NCBI RefSeq assembly: GCF_022808175.1
Contig: NZ_JALGBX010000010.1
Location: forward strand, 243,474-307,473
From: Streptomyces sp. AP-93
GTDB taxonomy: Bacteria > Actinomycetota > Actinomycetes > Streptomycetales > Streptomycetaceae
Length of the DNA stretch: 64,000 nucleotides
Direction of reading: 5' to 3'
The stretch's first letter is position 1; every line of letters starts with the position of its first letter. Made by a program: the position numbers and the translations under genes. Of this stretch, positions 1 through 7,886 are shown piece after piece. The notes under the pieces are model-generated. The model was not told where the DNA came from and ran no database searches. It was given only the letters and a program-made list of their open reading frames with translations.

Positions 1-21
1 GACACGGTCGACTCCGTCTGA
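1..21 (+). CDS. 3' end of an upstream gene (last six codons)
   Basis: Reading in frame from the first base gives D-T-V-D-S-V and a TGA at 19-21. A GC-rich hairpin follows 10 nt later, as expected after a real stop. Too little is visible to name the gene, and the assignment rests mainly on the hairpin. Confidence 0.3.
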   Translation, partial: DTVDSV

Positions 22-31
22 CGCGGCTCCG

Positions 32-60
32 GGCCCCCGTACGGACCGGCCCCGGGGGCC
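32..60 (+). terminator. Hairpin after the partial upstream gene
   Basis: An 8-bp stem (GGCCCCCG at 32-39 pairing with CGGGGGCC at 53-60) encloses a 13-nt loop. There is no T-run, which is usual for Streptomyces terminators. It separates the upstream stop at 21 from the protease gene at 92. Confidence 0.4.
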
Positions 61-91
61 GCTCGTCAGGGCCGTCACGTACTGTCGATCC

Positions 92-1183
92 ATGCCACGC
101 CGCACTGCGACGATGCTCGCCTCCACCCTCATGCTCTTCGCGCTGCTCTGCGCGGGAGTGTTCATGAAGGCCCCGTACTCCGAGATGAGCCCGGGCCCGA
201 CCGTGAACACGCTCGGGGACTCGCACGGCGAGCCGGTCCTGAACATCTCGGGGCGCAAGACGTACCCGACGACCGGGCACCTGAACATGACGACGGTGCG
301 CGTCACCGGCGCGGACTACGACATGAACCTGCTGGAAGCCGTGTACGGCTGGGCCGCGGGCGACAACATCGTCGTGCCGCACGAGAACCTGTACCCGGAC
401 GGCAAGACGGAGCAGGAGTCCACGCAGGAGAACGCCGAGGAGTTCAGCCAGTCGCAGGAGAGCGCCAAGGTGGCGGCCCTCAAGCAGCTCGGCATTCCGG
501 TGGCCGCCCGCGTGATCGTCGCCTCCGTGGTCAAGGGCAGCCCCTCCGAGGGCAAGCTGCACGCCGGGGACGTCATCAAGGCCGTGGACGGGACCCCGGT
601 CAAGGCTCCCGAGGACGTGGCGAAGCTGGTCACGAAGCACAAGCCGGGCGAGCCGGTCGAGTTCACCATCGTGCCCGCCCCCCAGGCCGCCGAGGCCGAG
701 AAGGCGCACCGCGAGCCCACCGGCACGACGAAGGTCACGATCATCGCGGGCAAGGCGGAGGGCGACGGTCACGCGATCGTCGGCATCCGGGCCGGCACCG
801 ACCACACCTTCCCGTTCACCATCGACATCAAGCTCGCCGACGTCGGCGGTCCCAGCGCCGGCCTGATGTTCGCGCTCGGCATCGTCGACAAGCTCAACCC
901 GGAGAACCTGACCGGCGGCAAGTTCATCGCCGGCACCGGCACCATCGACGACGCGGGCAAGGTCGGCCCGATCGGCGGCATCCAGATGAAGACCATCGGT
1001 GCCCGCCAGGCCGGCGCCCAGTACTTCCTGACGCCCGCCGAGAACTGCGCCTCCGCCGCGAGCGACGTGCCCGACGGGCTGACGCTGGTGAAGGTCTCCA
1101 CCATCGACGACGCCGTGAAGGCGCTGGAGAAGATCAGCAAGGGGGACACGGCCGGGCTGACGCAGTGCAGCGCCAAGCCCTGA
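92..1183 (+). CDS. YlbL-like membrane-anchored PDZ / Lon-type (S16) serine protease
   Basis: A 363-aa protein with an N-terminal hydrophobic segment (about residues 8-25) that should anchor it outside the membrane. A PDZ domain follows at about 135-215 and a Lon-type proteolytic domain at about 240-345. The S16 Ser/Lys dyad is visible: Ser255 in G-G-P-S-A-G and Lys300 in G-G-I-Q-M-K-T-I-G, 45 residues apart as in Lon. No ATPase domain is present. Family members such as B. subtilis YlbL act in extracytoplasmic protein quality control; the substrate here is unknown. The gene is convergent with the PPA1309-family gene, with about 28 nt between their ends. The ATG at 92 leaves a short positively charged N-terminus typical of a signal anchor. 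Confidence 0.88.
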   Translation: MPRRTATMLASTLMLFALLCAGVFMKAPYSEMSPGPTVNTLGDSHGEPVLNISGRKTYPTTGHLNMTTVRVTGADYDMNLLEAVYGWAAGDNIVVPHENLYPDGKTEQESTQENAEEFSQSQESAKVAALKQLGIPVAARVIVASVVKGSPSEGKLHAGDVIKAVDGTPVKAPEDVAKLVTKHKPGEPVEFTIVPAPQAAEAEKAHREPTGTTKVTIIAGKAEGDGHAIVGIRAGTDHTFPFTIDIKLADVGGPSAGLMFALGIVDKLNPENLTGGKFIAGTGTIDDAGKVGPIGGIQMKTIGARQAGAQYFLTPAENCASAASDVPDGLTLVKVSTIDDAVKALEKISKGDTAGLTQCSAKP

Positions 1184-1211
1184 CCGCTTCCCCGTCACCG
1201 GCAGAGACGAC

Positions 1212-1784
1212 CTAGTCGAGGAAGGTCGCGGCCAGCGCCTCGGCGAGCCCCGGCACCAGCGTCGCGCCGGTCAGCACCTCGTTCGCCGAGTCCTTGTCCC
1301 GCAGCCGTACGGCCGACTCGCGCGAGCCGTTGCGCAGGACGCCCACGGTCAGCCGTACCTCCTGCCGGTCCGGGTGGGAGGCGACCCACTTGGCCAGCTG
1401 CTTGTCGCTGAGCCCCTCCGGTACGGAGGACTCCGCCGACGGCGGCAGCATCAACCGCTCCACCGTCAGTGCGCAGCCGAGGATCGACGGGGGCCAGGCG
1501 ATGGTTCCCAGGAACTTGTCCAGCGGGGTCCCGGCCGGCACCTCGTCCTGCTCGATCGGGGTGAGCTGGTTCTTGCCCGTGTCGTCCTGGTCGAGGCCGA
1601 GCTGACGGGCGACGCCCGGCGCCTCCTTGCGCAGCTTGGCCGTGTCGACCAGAGCGAAGAGCCGGGCGGGCTTGTCCCAGCCGAGGGTGGAGGCGTACTC
1701 GTCGATTTCGAGGACGGCACGGGTCAGCGGGCTTGCCGCCATAGGGGTGCCGGGGGACGGCGAAAGGTTGGACATGGGCAACAT
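1212..1784 (-). CDS. PPA1309 family protein
   Basis: A 190-aa soluble acidic protein without signal peptide or membrane segment. I recognise it as the actinobacterial PPA1309 family, whose members sit next to the UPF0182 membrane protein and the PDZ protease in many actinomycetes. No catalytic motif is visible and no function is established. An AAGGAGG sequence lies 4 nt before the ATG at 1784 and 13 nt before a second in-frame ATG at 1775. The first is slightly favoured, though the second (M-S-N-L-S) cannot be excluded. The gene is divergent from the UPF0182 gene, with about 147 nt between starts. Confidence 0.75.
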   Translation of the reverse strand: MLPMSNLSPSPGTPMAASPLTRAVLEIDEYASTLGWDKPARLFALVDTAKLRKEAPGVARQLGLDQDDTGKNQLTPIEQDEVPAGTPLDKFLGTIAWPPSILGCALTVERLMLPPSAESSVPEGLSDKQLAKWVASHPDRQEVRLTVGVLRNGSRESAVRLRDKDSANEVLTGATLVPGLAEALAATFLD

Positions 1785-1931
1785 CCTGCCTCCTTTCCCC
1801 CGGATACCGGGAACTGACTAAAGCCTCAGTAAGTTGCATGAGTGGGCTCTACGATCGGGGGCCCATGCTTTGAAAAATCTCAGCATCACTTACACACAGC
1901 GACTTTCGAGGTGCGCACCTTGGCTTTCCAG

Positions 1932-4832
1932 ATGCCGGACCGCGGCGGAGGCCCCTCCGGGCCACGGATGAGAGTCGGCCGCCCGTCCCGGCGCGCCCGG
2001 ACTCTTCTGATGACCTTGGGCGTGCTGGCCGTCCTGGCCATGGCGTTCATCATGTTCGCCGGCTTCTGGACGGACTGGCTCTGGTTCCGCTCCGTCAACT
2101 ACTCCACCGTCTTCACCACCACCCTGTGGACCAAGGTCGGCCTCTTCGCCGTCTTCGGCCTCCTCATGGCCGGTGCCGTCGGGCTGAACATCTGGCTGGC
2201 CCACCGGCTGCGGCCGCCGCTCAGCGCGATGTCGATGGAGCAGCAGAGCCTCGACCGCTACCGGATGACCGTCGCGCCGTACCGCAAGTGGCTGCTGCTC
2301 GGCATCTCCGCACTGGTCGGCCTGATCGCGGGCGCCTCGGCGGCGGGCCGGTGGAAGACCTGGCTGATGTACGTGAACGGGGTGCCCTTCGGCACGAAGG
2401 ACCCCCAGTTCAACCTGGACGTGTCGTTCTACACCTTCGACCTGCCCTGGTACCGCTTCCTGCTCGGCTTCGGCTTCGCCGCCGTCGTGCTCTCGGTGAT
2501 CGCCGCCGCCGTCGTGCACTACCTGTACGGCGGACTGCGGGTCACCAGCCCGGGTGCGCGGGCCACCGCCGCGGCGACCGGCCACCTGTCGGTGCTGCTC
2601 GGCCTCTTCGTCACGCTCAAGGCGGTCGCGTACTTCTTCGACCGGTACGGCCTCGCCGTGAAGTCCAGTGACTTCAAGGCCGCGGACAACTGGACCGGCC
2701 TGCGCTACGTCGACGCCAACGCCTACCTGCCGGCCAAGACGATCCTCGTCGCCATCGCCGCGATCTGCGCGCTGCTGTTCTTCGCGACGCTGTGGCGCCG
2801 CACCTGGCAGCTCCCGGTCATCGGCTTCGGCCTGATGGTGCTCTCGGCGATCCTGATCGGCGGGCTGTACCCGGCGATCGTGCAGAAGTTCCAGGTCCAG
2901 CCGAACGAGCAGGCCAAGGAATCCCCGTACGTCCAGAAGAACATCAAGGCGACGCGCGACGCCTACGGGGTCTCCGACGCCTCGGTCACGGACTACCCGG
3001 GCCTGCCGGACCCCAAGGCGGACAAGAAGAAGCTCCGCCAGGACGCCAACACCACGGCGAGCATCCGTCTGCTCGACCCGAACATCGTGTCCCCGGCCTT
3101 CCAGCAGCTCCAGCAGAACAAGGGCTACTACGGTTTCCCGGCCACGCTGGCGGTCGACCGGTACAAGGGCCAGGACACGGTCATCGGGCTCCGTGAGATC
3201 AACCTCGCGGGCATCCCGAAGAACAACTGGATCAACGACCACTTCCGTTACACCCACGGATACGGCGTGGTCGCGGCCAAGGGCACCGAGGTGACCGGCA
3301 ACGGGGAGCCGGTGTTCACCGAGTCGGGCCTGCCGGCGAAGGGCGACCTCGGGACGTACGAGCAGCGGATCTACTACGGCGAGCAGACGAAGCAGTACTC
3401 GATCGTCGGCGGACCGCAGAAGGAGCTCGACTACGCCAACGACGAGGGCGAGAAGGAGACCACCTACCAGGGCGACAGCGGGGTGAGCCTGGGCAACCCG
3501 GTCAACCGCGCGGCGTACGCCCTGGCCTTCAGCGAGCCTCAGATCCTCTACTCCGGCGCCATCGACGACAAGTCGAAGATCCTCTACAACCGCACGCCCA
3601 AGGCGCGCGTCGAGGCGGTCGCCCCGTGGCTGACGATCGACGGAGCCGTCTACCCGGCGGTGATCGACGGCCGGGTCCAGTGGATCGTGGACGCCTACAC
3701 CACCACCAACGGCTACCCCTACGCGTCCCGCACCCAGCTCGGGGACACGACGGCGGACTCGCTGACCAACTCCCAGCGCGCCGTGGTCGCGCAGGAGAAC
3801 CAGGTCAACTACATCCGGAACTCGGTGAAGGCCACCGTCGACGCCTACGACGGCACGGTGAAGCTGTACCAGTGGGACACAAAGGACCCGGTCCTCAAGA
3901 CGTGGATGAAGGCCTTCCCCGGCACGGTGAAGGACAAGAAGGAGATCTCGCCGACCCTGATGGAGCACCTGCGCTACCCGCAGGACCTCTTCAAGGTCCA
4001 GCGTGAGCTGCTGACCCGCTACCACGTCACGGACCCGCAGACCTTCCTCAGCGGCAGCGAGGTCTGGGCGGTGCCGGACGACCCGACCACCAAGGCGGGG
4101 ACGGCGGTCCCGCCGTACTACCTCTCCATGAAGATGCCGGGCCAGAAGGATCCCAACCAGGCCTTCTCGCTCACCACGACGCTCACGCCGAACGGCAGGG
4201 ACAACCTGAGCGCCTTCATGGCGGTCAACGCCGATCCCACCACCTCGGACTACGGCAAGATCCAGTTGCTGAAGCTGCCCACCCAGAACCCGGTGGACGG
4301 CCCGAAGCTCGTCCAGGCGAGATTCAACTCCAAGCCGGAGATCGCCCAGGAGATCAACATCCTGAGCCGGGGCGATTCCCAGGTGGAGTACGGCAACCTG
4401 CTCACGGTCCCGCTCGACAAGGGAATGCTCTACGTCGAGCCGGTGTACGTGCGCGGTGGCGGCCTCAAGTACCCGCTGCTGAAGAAGGTCCTGGTGACCT
4501 ACGGGGACCAGACGGCCTTCGAGGACACGCTGGAGAAGGCGCTGAACGTGGTGTTCGGGGCCGAGTCGGCGACCACCCCGCCAGGCGACGGGACAACGAC
4601 CCCGCCGGGCGACGGGACCACCACCCCGCCGCCGGCCAGCCAGGACCCGACGGTCAAGGCGGCCCTCGCGGACGCGCAGAAGGCGGTCGACGACGCCGAC
4701 AAGGCGCTCAAGGCCGGCGACTGGACGGCGTACGGAAAGGCCCAGAGTGATCTGCAGGCCGCCCTGAAGCGGGCGATCGAGGCCGAGGCGAAGGTGGCGG
4801 CGCCCGCGCCCACCCCGACGCCCAGCGGATAG
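1932..4832 (+). CDS. UPF0182 family integral membrane protein
   Basis: A 966-aa protein. The N-terminal third carries about seven hydrophobic segments (roughly residues 25-50, 75-95, 115-140, 170-195, 215-240, 260-280, 290-315). A large, probably extracytoplasmic soluble region follows, and the tail is Pro/Thr/Gly-rich then Ala/Lys-rich. This is the UPF0182 (COG1615) family, of unknown function and near-universal in actinobacteria. The frame is open upstream to 1842, but the ATG at 1932 (M-P-D-R-G-G-G) gives the N-terminus expected for the family. The Shine-Dalgarno is weak. The tail contains two 24-nt tandem repeats and part of a third. Confidence 0.85.
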   Translation: MPDRGGGPSGPRMRVGRPSRRARTLLMTLGVLAVLAMAFIMFAGFWTDWLWFRSVNYSTVFTTTLWTKVGLFAVFGLLMAGAVGLNIWLAHRLRPPLSAMSMEQQSLDRYRMTVAPYRKWLLLGISALVGLIAGASAAGRWKTWLMYVNGVPFGTKDPQFNLDVSFYTFDLPWYRFLLGFGFAAVVLSVIAAAVVHYLYGGLRVTSPGARATAAATGHLSVLLGLFVTLKAVAYFFDRYGLAVKSSDFKAADNWTGLRYVDANAYLPAKTILVAIAAICALLFFATLWRRTWQLPVIGFGLMVLSAILIGGLYPAIVQKFQVQPNEQAKESPYVQKNIKATRDAYGVSDASVTDYPGLPDPKADKKKLRQDANTTASIRLLDPNIVSPAFQQLQQNKGYYGFPATLAVDRYKGQDTVIGLREINLAGIPKNNWINDHFRYTHGYGVVAAKGTEVTGNGEPVFTESGLPAKGDLGTYEQRIYYGEQTKQYSIVGGPQKELDYANDEGEKETTYQGDSGVSLGNPVNRAAYALAFSEPQILYSGAIDDKSKILYNRTPKARVEAVAPWLTIDGAVYPAVIDGRVQWIVDAYTTTNGYPYASRTQLGDTTADSLTNSQRAVVAQENQVNYIRNSVKATVDAYDGTVKLYQWDTKDPVLKTWMKAFPGTVKDKKEISPTLMEHLRYPQDLFKVQRELLTRYHVTDPQTFLSGSEVWAVPDDPTTKAGTAVPPYYLSMKMPGQKDPNQAFSLTTTLTPNGRDNLSAFMAVNADPTTSDYGKIQLLKLPTQNPVDGPKLVQARFNSKPEIAQEINILSRGDSQVEYGNLLTVPLDKGMLYVEPVYVRGGGLKYPLLKKVLVTYGDQTAFEDTLEKALNVVFGAESATTPPGDGTTTPPGDGTTTPPPASQDPTVKAALADAQKAVDDADKALKAGDWTAYGKAQSDLQAALKRAIEAEAKVAAPAPTPTPSG
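4572..4634 (+). repeat. Tandem 24-bp repeat within the UPF0182 gene
   Basis: Two near-identical 24-nt units (4572-4595 and 4596-4619) and 15 nt of a third encode repeats of T-T-P-P-G-D-G-T in the linker between the soluble domain and the C-terminal helix. Such Pro/Thr linkers vary in length between strains by slippage. Confidence 0.75.
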
Positions 4833-4867
4833 GCGGTAATGGTTCCACCCCGCGTCGTGCTACTGTT

Positions 4868-4957
4868 GGTTTACCGACGCGGGGTGGAGCAGCTCGGTAG
4901 CTCGCTGGGCTCATAACCCAGAGGTCGCAGGTTCAAATCCTGTCCCCGCTACTGAAG
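4868..4957 (+). repeat. 90-bp direct repeat, copy 1 (initiator tRNA and flanks)
   Basis: Positions 4868-4957 are identical to 7121-7210. The repeat covers 10 nt before the tRNA, the whole tRNA and 6 nt after it. The following hairpins are also nearly identical. The copies lie 2.25 kb apart and bracket the Sel1/TPR gene. Confidence 0.95.
4878..4951 (+). tRNA. Initiator tRNA-fMet (CAT), copy 1
   Basis: A 74-nt cloverleaf without an encoded CCA. The anticodon CAT sits in the loop CTCATAA, closed by the stem CTGGG/CCCAG, which has the three consecutive G-C pairs diagnostic of initiators. The first base C1 is unpaired with position 72 (C-T mismatch), also an initiator hallmark because it blocks EF-Tu use and permits formylation. 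The T-arm is GCAGG-TTCAAAT-CCTGT and the discriminator is A73. It is identical to the copy at 7131. Confidence 0.97.
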
Positions 4958-4993
4958 ACGAAGGCCCGGATCCGATGGATCCGGGCCTTCGTC
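4957..4993 (+). terminator. Terminator after tRNA-fMet copy 1
   Basis: A perfect 17-bp stem (4957-4973 with 4977-4993) and a 3-nt loop (GAT), starting 5 nt after the tRNA. The T-tail is weak. Fifteen bp of the stem are shared with the hairpin after tRNA copy 2. Confidence 0.85.
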
Positions 4994-5153
4994 ATGCCCA
5001 ATCGAGTTTTTCGCCGACGCGGGGTCACTGGGGTGGGTGAGTTGAGGTGTGAGCGTGTTTGACTTGTCTCTCTGTGGGCATGTCGACAAAACGCTGTAGT
5101 GACCTCACTGACTGCGACATACCAGGTGTACGCGGGTAGCAGGTGATGCGACG

Positions 5154-7073
5154 ATGGGATTTATGGGGGACAGGTCAACTCTGCTGGAGACAGGGCGGTT
5201 TGTGAGGGCGGACTCCGAATCGGATGCGGAGGCCGATGGGGCGGCTCAGGCCGTTGACGTGCGGACCGCGATGACCACGCGGCCGGTACGGACCACGGCC
5301 GCGGCGCCGACCACGCCGGACGTGTCGGTCGTGTCAGTCGATGCGTTGTTCGACGACGCGGTCTTCGGGCTGACCGACGCGGCCGGCGACGCCGCGCTGG
5401 AGGCCCGGCACCGGGTCGCCGCCGACAAGGGGGACCCGGGCGCGATGAGCGTACTCGGGGCGCTCCTGCTGCGCCGCGGCGACCTCGCGGGAGCCGAGCC
5501 GTACCTGCGCGGGGCGACCGGGGAGGGCGACCGTGCGGCCGCCAACAACCTGGGCGTACTGCTGCACCAGCGCGGCTACCCCGAGGAGGCCGCCGGCTGG
5601 TGGCGCGTGGCGGCCGTGGCCGGATCCGCTCCCGCCGCGCACGCCCTGGGCCGCTATTACCGCGAGCGGGGCGACGAGCCCGCCGCCGAGTACTGGATGC
5701 GCCAGGCGGCGGAATCCGGCCATGCCCTGGGGGCCTACGGCCTCGCAGACCTGCTGGAGCACCGCGGGGACAAGGGCGTCGAGCGGTGGTTCCGTGCTGC
5801 CGCCGAGCAGGGGCACCGCGAGGCCGCGTACCGGCTGGCCCGGCACCTGCGCAAGGGTGACCCGGCCGAGGCCGAGCAGTGGTACCGGCAGGCCGCCGCA
5901 CGCGGGCACCGCCGCGCCGGGCTGCACCTGGGCGCGCTCCTGGAGGCGCGCGGGGAGCTGAAGGAGGCCGGCCGCTGGTACCTGACCTCCGCCAAGCAGG
6001 GCGAGCCGCGGGCGGCGTGCGCGCTCGGCTTCCTGCTGCGCGACGCCGGCGACGAGGAGAACGCGGCCACCTGGTGGCTGCGGGCCGCCCAGGACGGCGA
6101 CGGCAACGCGGCGAACGCGCTGGGCGCACTGCACGCTGCGCGCGGCGAGACCCAGACGGCGGAGAAGTGGTACCGGGCCGCGATGGACGCGGGTGACCAG
6201 AACGGGGCGTACAACCTCGCGCTGCTCTGCGCCGCCCAGGAGCGGACCGGGCCGGCCGAGCAGTGGTACCGGCGCGCGGCGTACGCGGGACACCGCGAGG
6301 CGGCCAACGCGCTGGCCATCCTGCTGCTGCAGGGCGGTGACGCGGAGGGCGCGGAGCCCTGGTTCTCGAAGGCTGCGGAGGCGGGGAGCGTGGACGCCGC
6401 CTTCAACCTCGGGATCCTCTTCGCCAGCCGCGACGAGGACCGCACAGCCCTGAAGTGGTACGAGCGGGCGGCATCGGCGGGACACACCGACGCGGCCCTC
6501 CAGGTCGGCATCGCGCTGGTCCGCGACGGCGAGGAGCGGGCGGCGGAACGCCACCTGCGGTGCGCGGCCGGCGGCGGGAGCGCGGAGGCCGCCTTCCGGC
6601 TGGCCGCGCTGCTGGAGTCGCTGGCGCCGCCGCCGGAGCCGGTGGCCCTGGGCGAGTCGGTGGGCGGAGCCGCGCGCACCGAGAGCGAGGAGTGGTACGA
6701 GCGGGCCGCGGAGCTGGGGCACCGGCGTGCGCAGGTCCGGGTCGGCATGCTGGCCGCCGCGCGGGGCGAGCTCGCGGCCGCCGCGCGGTGGTACCGGGAG
6801 GCGGCGGAGGCCGGCTCCCGCAACGGCGCCTTCAACCTGGGTCTGCTGCTGGCGCGCGAGGGCAACGAGCCCGAGGCGGCGCTGTGGTGGACCCGGGCGG
6901 CGGTGGCCGGACACGGGCGGGCGGCGCTGCGGCTGGGCCTGCTCGCGGCCCGGCAGGGGGACCTCACGGAGGGGCAGAAGTGGTGCGTTCGGGCCATGGA
7001 GCTGGGCCCGGCCGAGGTCTCGGAGCGGGCCGGCCGGCTGCGCGAGGCCCTGGCCGAGGAGCTGTCCGCGTAG
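5154..7073 (+). CDS. Sel1-like/TPR repeat protein
   Basis: A 639-aa protein with a low-complexity N-terminus (about residues 1-75) followed by roughly 15 Sel1-like repeats of about 36 residues, each with patterns such as A-x-x-W-Y-R-x-A-A-x-x-G-H and N-L-G-x-L-L. These form an alpha-solenoid for protein-protein contacts; no catalytic domain, signal peptide or membrane helix is seen. The ATG at 5154 has AGGTGA 8 nt upstream; an in-frame ATG at 5163 is a weaker alternative. The gene sits alone between two identical initiator tRNA genes, so homologous recombination between them would remove it. Partner and function are unknown. Confidence 0.85.
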   Translation: MGFMGDRSTLLETGRFVRADSESDAEADGAAQAVDVRTAMTTRPVRTTAAAPTTPDVSVVSVDALFDDAVFGLTDAAGDAALEARHRVAADKGDPGAMSVLGALLLRRGDLAGAEPYLRGATGEGDRAAANNLGVLLHQRGYPEEAAGWWRVAAVAGSAPAAHALGRYYRERGDEPAAEYWMRQAAESGHALGAYGLADLLEHRGDKGVERWFRAAAEQGHREAAYRLARHLRKGDPAEAEQWYRQAAARGHRRAGLHLGALLEARGELKEAGRWYLTSAKQGEPRAACALGFLLRDAGDEENAATWWLRAAQDGDGNAANALGALHAARGETQTAEKWYRAAMDAGDQNGAYNLALLCAAQERTGPAEQWYRRAAYAGHREAANALAILLLQGGDAEGAEPWFSKAAEAGSVDAAFNLGILFASRDEDRTALKWYERAASAGHTDAALQVGIALVRDGEERAAERHLRCAAGGGSAEAAFRLAALLESLAPPPEPVALGESVGGAARTESEEWYERAAELGHRRAQVRVGMLAAARGELAAAARWYREAAEAGSRNGAFNLGLLLAREGNEPEAALWWTRAAVAGHGRAALRLGLLAARQGDLTEGQKWCVRAMELGPAEVSERAGRLREALAEELSA

Positions 7074-7088
7074 GGCCCGCCAACTGAT

Positions 7089-7118
7089 TTGCATCTGCCG
7101 TGCCCGTTCACGTAAAGT
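7089..7118 (+). promoter_or_regulatory. Promoter of tRNA-fMet copy 2
   Basis: TTGCAT at 7089-7094 and TAAAGT at 7113-7118, separated by 18 nt, match a vegetative sigma70-type promoter. The tRNA begins 12 nt after the -10. The upstream flank of copy 1 lacks an equally clear -35, though TACTGT at 4861-4866 could be its -10. Confidence 0.55.
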
Positions 7119-7120
7119 CA

Positions 7121-7210
7121 GGTTTACCGACGCGGGGTGGAGCAGCTCGGTAGCTCGCTGGGCTCATAACCCAGAGGTCGCAGGTTCAAATCCTGTCCCC
7201 GCTACTGAAG
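7121..7210 (+). repeat. 90-bp direct repeat, copy 2 (initiator tRNA and flanks)
   Basis: Identical to 4868-4957. The identity ends abruptly on both sides, apart from the related terminator stems just downstream. Confidence 0.95.
7131..7204 (+). tRNA. Initiator tRNA-fMet (CAT), copy 2
   Basis: Identical over all 74 nt to the tRNA at 4878, including the three G-C pairs of the anticodon stem, the unpaired first base and the absence of an encoded CCA. It has its own promoter-like sequence and terminator hairpin, so it appears to be a separate functional transcription unit. Confidence 0.97.
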
Positions 7211-7213
7211 GCT

Positions 7214-7246
7214 CGAAGGCCCGGATCCTCTGGATCCGGGCCTTCG
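7214..7246 (+). terminator. Terminator after tRNA-fMet copy 2
   Basis: A perfect 15-bp stem (7214-7228 with 7232-7246) with a 3-nt loop TCT, 9 nt after the tRNA. The stem sequence is the same as in the copy-1 terminator. Confidence 0.85.
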
Positions 7247-7268
7247 GTCGTTTCTGGATGCAATGCGC

Positions 7269-7311
7269 AAGAAGGAGGGCCGGGGCTCACTGAGCCCCGG
7301 CCCTCCTTCTT
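7269..7311. terminator. Bidirectional terminator between tRNA and catR
   Basis: A perfect 21-bp inverted repeat (7269-7289 and 7291-7311) around one unpaired base, so the real loop will be 3-5 nt. It ends 10 nt before the stop side of the Fur-family gene and can stop transcription from either direction. Confidence 0.85.
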
Positions 7312-7321
7312 GCTCTCGTCC

Positions 7322-7738
7322 TCAGGCCCCGGCGCAGTTCGGGCACACCCCGCGGTACGTGACCTCGACCGCCGACACCACGAAGCCGAAACGCTCCGTG
7401 TCCGGCAGGTCGGCCAGCGGGTTGCCCGCCGGGTGGACGTCGCGGATCGCGCCGCACTGTGCGCACACCAGGTGCTGGTGGGGGCGGTGGGCGTTCGGGT
7501 CGTACCGCTTGGCGCGCCGGTCCGTGGAGACTTCCAGCACCTCGCCCAGGGTGACGAGCTCGCCCAGGGTGTTGTAGACGGTCGCGCGGGAGATCTCCGG
7601 CAGCCTGTCCACGGCGCGCGCGTGCACCTCGTCGGCCGTCAGGTGAACGTGGTCACCGTCGAGCACCTCGGCCACGACGCGCCGCTGTGCGGTCATGCGC
7701 CATCCGCGTCCGCGAAGTCGTTCCAGCAGGTCACTCAT
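7322..7738 (-). CDS. catR: Fur-family repressor of the adjacent catalase gene (CatR type)
   Basis: A 138-aa Fur/PerR-type regulator. The N-terminal winged helix (about 1-82) contains the recognition-helix pattern S-R-A-T-V-Y-N-T-L. The dimerisation domain has the metal-binding H-R-P-H-Q-H-L-V-C and C-x-x-C pairs (C-A-Q-C and C-P-N-C) expected for structural zinc and regulatory metal. It is divergent from a haem catalase gene, the arrangement of S. coelicolor CatR, a peroxide-sensing repressor of catA. A palindrome in the shared 148-nt promoter region overlaps the catalase -35/-10 spacer. Peroxide rather than iron sensing is inferred from this context. Confidence 0.82.
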   Translation of the reverse strand: MSDLLERLRGRGWRMTAQRRVVAEVLDGDHVHLTADEVHARAVDRLPEISRATVYNTLGELVTLGEVLEVSTDRRAKRYDPNAHRPHQHLVCAQCGAIRDVHPAGNPLADLPDTERFGFVVSAVEVTYRGVCPNCAGA

Positions 7739-7804
7739 GCACGCCAGCCTAACAGCGAGGGGATTCGGTGTAACTCCCGAATGCGTGTCGACTTGGATCC
7801 TGAC

Positions 7805-7832
7805 TTGACTTAGACAAAGTCCATCGTAGGAT
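7805..7832 (+). promoter_or_regulatory. Catalase promoter with embedded Fur-family operator
   Basis: TTGACT at 7805-7810 and TAGGAT at 7827-7832 with a 16-bp spacer form a good vegetative promoter. A dyad GACTT-N5-AAGTC at 7807-7821 overlaps the -35 and spacer, a natural position for the divergent Fur-family repressor to block polymerase. Repressor binding is inferred. Confidence 0.6.
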
Positions 7833-7886
7833 CGATTACGTTAGGGCGCAGGACAGGTTTGCAGCAAATTTACGCAGGAGGCGCAC

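Noticed and set aside
1890..4025. Long open frame opposite the UPF0182 gene
   Set aside because: It is an antisense frame left open by high GC; it is rich in Arg/Asp/His/Val in the pattern of a shadow frame, and the sense gene is clearly conserved.
5334..7094. Long open frames opposite the Sel1/TPR gene
   Set aside because: Repeat-derived shadows of the sense gene with Arg/Pro/Gly-rich composition and no ribosome site.
4868..7210. tRNA repeats as attachment sites of an integrated element
   Set aside because: No integrase, excisionase or phage gene lies between them; only a Sel1/TPR gene, and the repeats are whole tRNA genes with promoters and terminators.
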